DNA from: Planctomycetota bacterium
Lineage (GTDB): Bacteria; Planctomycetota; Planctomycetia; Pirellulales; UBA1268
DNA length: 33,929 nt
NCBI GenBank assembly: GCA_016872555.1
Contig: VGZO01000045.1
Coordinates: forward strand, 1-33,929
Direction of reading: 5' to 3'
In this document: positions 33,470 to 33,929 of the stretch, in pieces
How the letters are laid out: the number at the start of each line of letters is the position of its first letter
Position numbering within the stretch: position 1 is the stretch's first letter
Made by a program: the position numbers and the translations under genes
Notes under the pieces: generated by a model
What the model saw: the letters and a program-made list of their open reading frames with translations, nothing else
What the model was told of the DNA's origin: nothing
Databases searched by the model: none

Positions 33470-33929
33470 CTACTTGAGCGCCGTCTTCCGTACGGGGAAA
33501 TCCTTCCAGGAGGCGCCCGTGCCGCGGTGCAGCACCGTGTCGGTGGCGTGGATCTCGAACGGCGTCAGGAGCGGCTGCGCGCGGGACGACTCGTAGAGCG
33601 GTGCGAACGGCCGCGTGATGCACTCCTCGAACAACGCCTCGAAGCTGTCGATCGCGAAGGAGGTAGCCTGGAAATCGTCGATGGAATGGCCGGTCCGCAG
33701 CACCCGCTCCAGGTCGAACCGCAGCACGTGCGGCGAGGGATCATGAAGCATGTACCGCGCCTCGCCGTACGACGACATGATCCCCGCCCCATAAGCCTTC
33801 ACGTGGCCACCCACGAGCATGAGGCCGAACTCGATCGTGTATCAATTGAGCCTGGCGAGGAACTTCACTCCCCTGAGATCGATCGCGTCGAGACCGGCAC
33901 GGCCGTAGGCCTGCATGTAGGCCGCGTAG
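33470..33929 (-). pseudogene. phhA: Phenylalanine 4-hydroxylase, 3' part with an in-frame stop; runs off the window
   Basis: The frame from the right edge down to 33470 encodes the C-terminal part of a biopterin-dependent aromatic amino acid hydroxylase. YTIEFGL includes the Glu that binds iron in this family, KAYGAGIMSSYGEARYML follows, then RTGHSIDDFQATSFAIDSFEALF, and the C-terminus ends normally. Upstream the frame reads AYGRAGLDAIDLRGVKFLARLN, then a TGA at 33842-33844, where relatives have a conserved Trp (LARLYWYTVEFGL). A TGG to TGA change would explain it. Re-initiation at the ATG at 33820 would lose the His and Glu iron ligands. The gene would supply tyrosine from phenylalanine to the catabolic operon at 18.4-22 kb. 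Confidence 0.78.

Noticed and set aside
33842-33844. TGA read as Trp (recoding) or as selenocysteine in the hydroxylase
   Set aside because: TGA ends many intact genes in the window, no selenocysteine element is seen, and selenocysteine is not expected at this position of the family.
1-33929. tRNA, rRNA, CRISPR arrays, phage or intact insertion sequences
   Set aside because: No cloverleaf with a TTCGA arm and matching stems, no regularly spaced repeats, and no integrase or transposase frame were found by eye.

Overview
The window looks like chromosomal DNA from a high-GC planctomycete, probably of the Pirellulales type. The markers are a prepilin-like DUF1559 gene followed by a small EF-hand lipoprotein, a PSD1-type cytochrome/DUF1549/DUF1553 gene paired with a Tat-exported DUF1501 gene, a GHL10 glycoside hydrolase, a BNR sialidase, and menaquinone synthesis by the futalosine route. 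I see no rRNA, tRNA, CRISPR array, phage module or intact transposase.

Layout. 0-3.6 kb: a truncated UPF0261/Tm-1-like remnant, an endonuclease/exonuclease/phosphatase-fold protein, and a DUF1559 gene (frameshifted as given) with its lipoprotein partner. 3.8-6.3 kb (minus): mqnD, mqnB and a sulfotransferase-like gene that is also frameshifted. 6.4-9.4 kb: a divergent pair, sialidase and GHL10 hydrolase. 9.4-16.3 kb: surface-glycan genes (GT87 membrane mannosyltransferase type, GT2, FAD oxidoreductase of the amine oxidase/UDP-galactopyranose mutase type, ABC flippase), interrupted by about 1 kb of poorly coding DNA. 16.3-22.0 kb (plus): acetoacetyl-CoA synthetase, then a tight operon of 4-hydroxyphenylpyruvate dioxygenase, FAH-family hydrolase, homogentisate dioxygenase and flavin reductase. 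22.1-25.0 kb (minus): a sugar ABC ATPase and permease; the permease carries an extra exported-side domain and no binding-protein gene is present. 25.2-26.8 kb: a fatty-acyl desaturase and a CBM6-like secreted protein. 26.8-32.5 kb: PSD1 and DUF1501 genes bracketed by two paralogous thioesterases. 32.7-33.9 kb: a Cdd1 helix-hairpin-helix protein and the 3' part of a phenylalanine hydroxylase with an in-frame stop.

How the genes fit together. The aromatic block turns tyrosine-derived 4-hydroxyphenylpyruvate into homogentisate, opens the ring, cleaves the product to fumarate and acetoacetate, and activates acetoacetate to acetoacetyl-CoA. The phenylalanine hydroxylase, which would feed tyrosine in, lies 12 kb away and appears broken. 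The PSD1/DUF1501 pair, sialidase, GHL10, sulfotransferase and CBM6 protein fit the glycan-focused lifestyle typical of planctomycetes.

Five loci look damaged: one truncation, two single-base frameshifts, one nonsense codon and one possible remnant. The frameshifts sit in or beside short G/C runs and could be sequencing or assembly errors; the nonsense codon is less easily explained that way. I did not recognise a wholly new system. The best candidates for a second look are the permease with the built-in extra domain, a two-copy hairpin repeat near the right end, the duplicated thioesterases around the PSD1/DUF1501 pair, and a palindrome next to a consensus -10 box upstream of the tyrosine operon.
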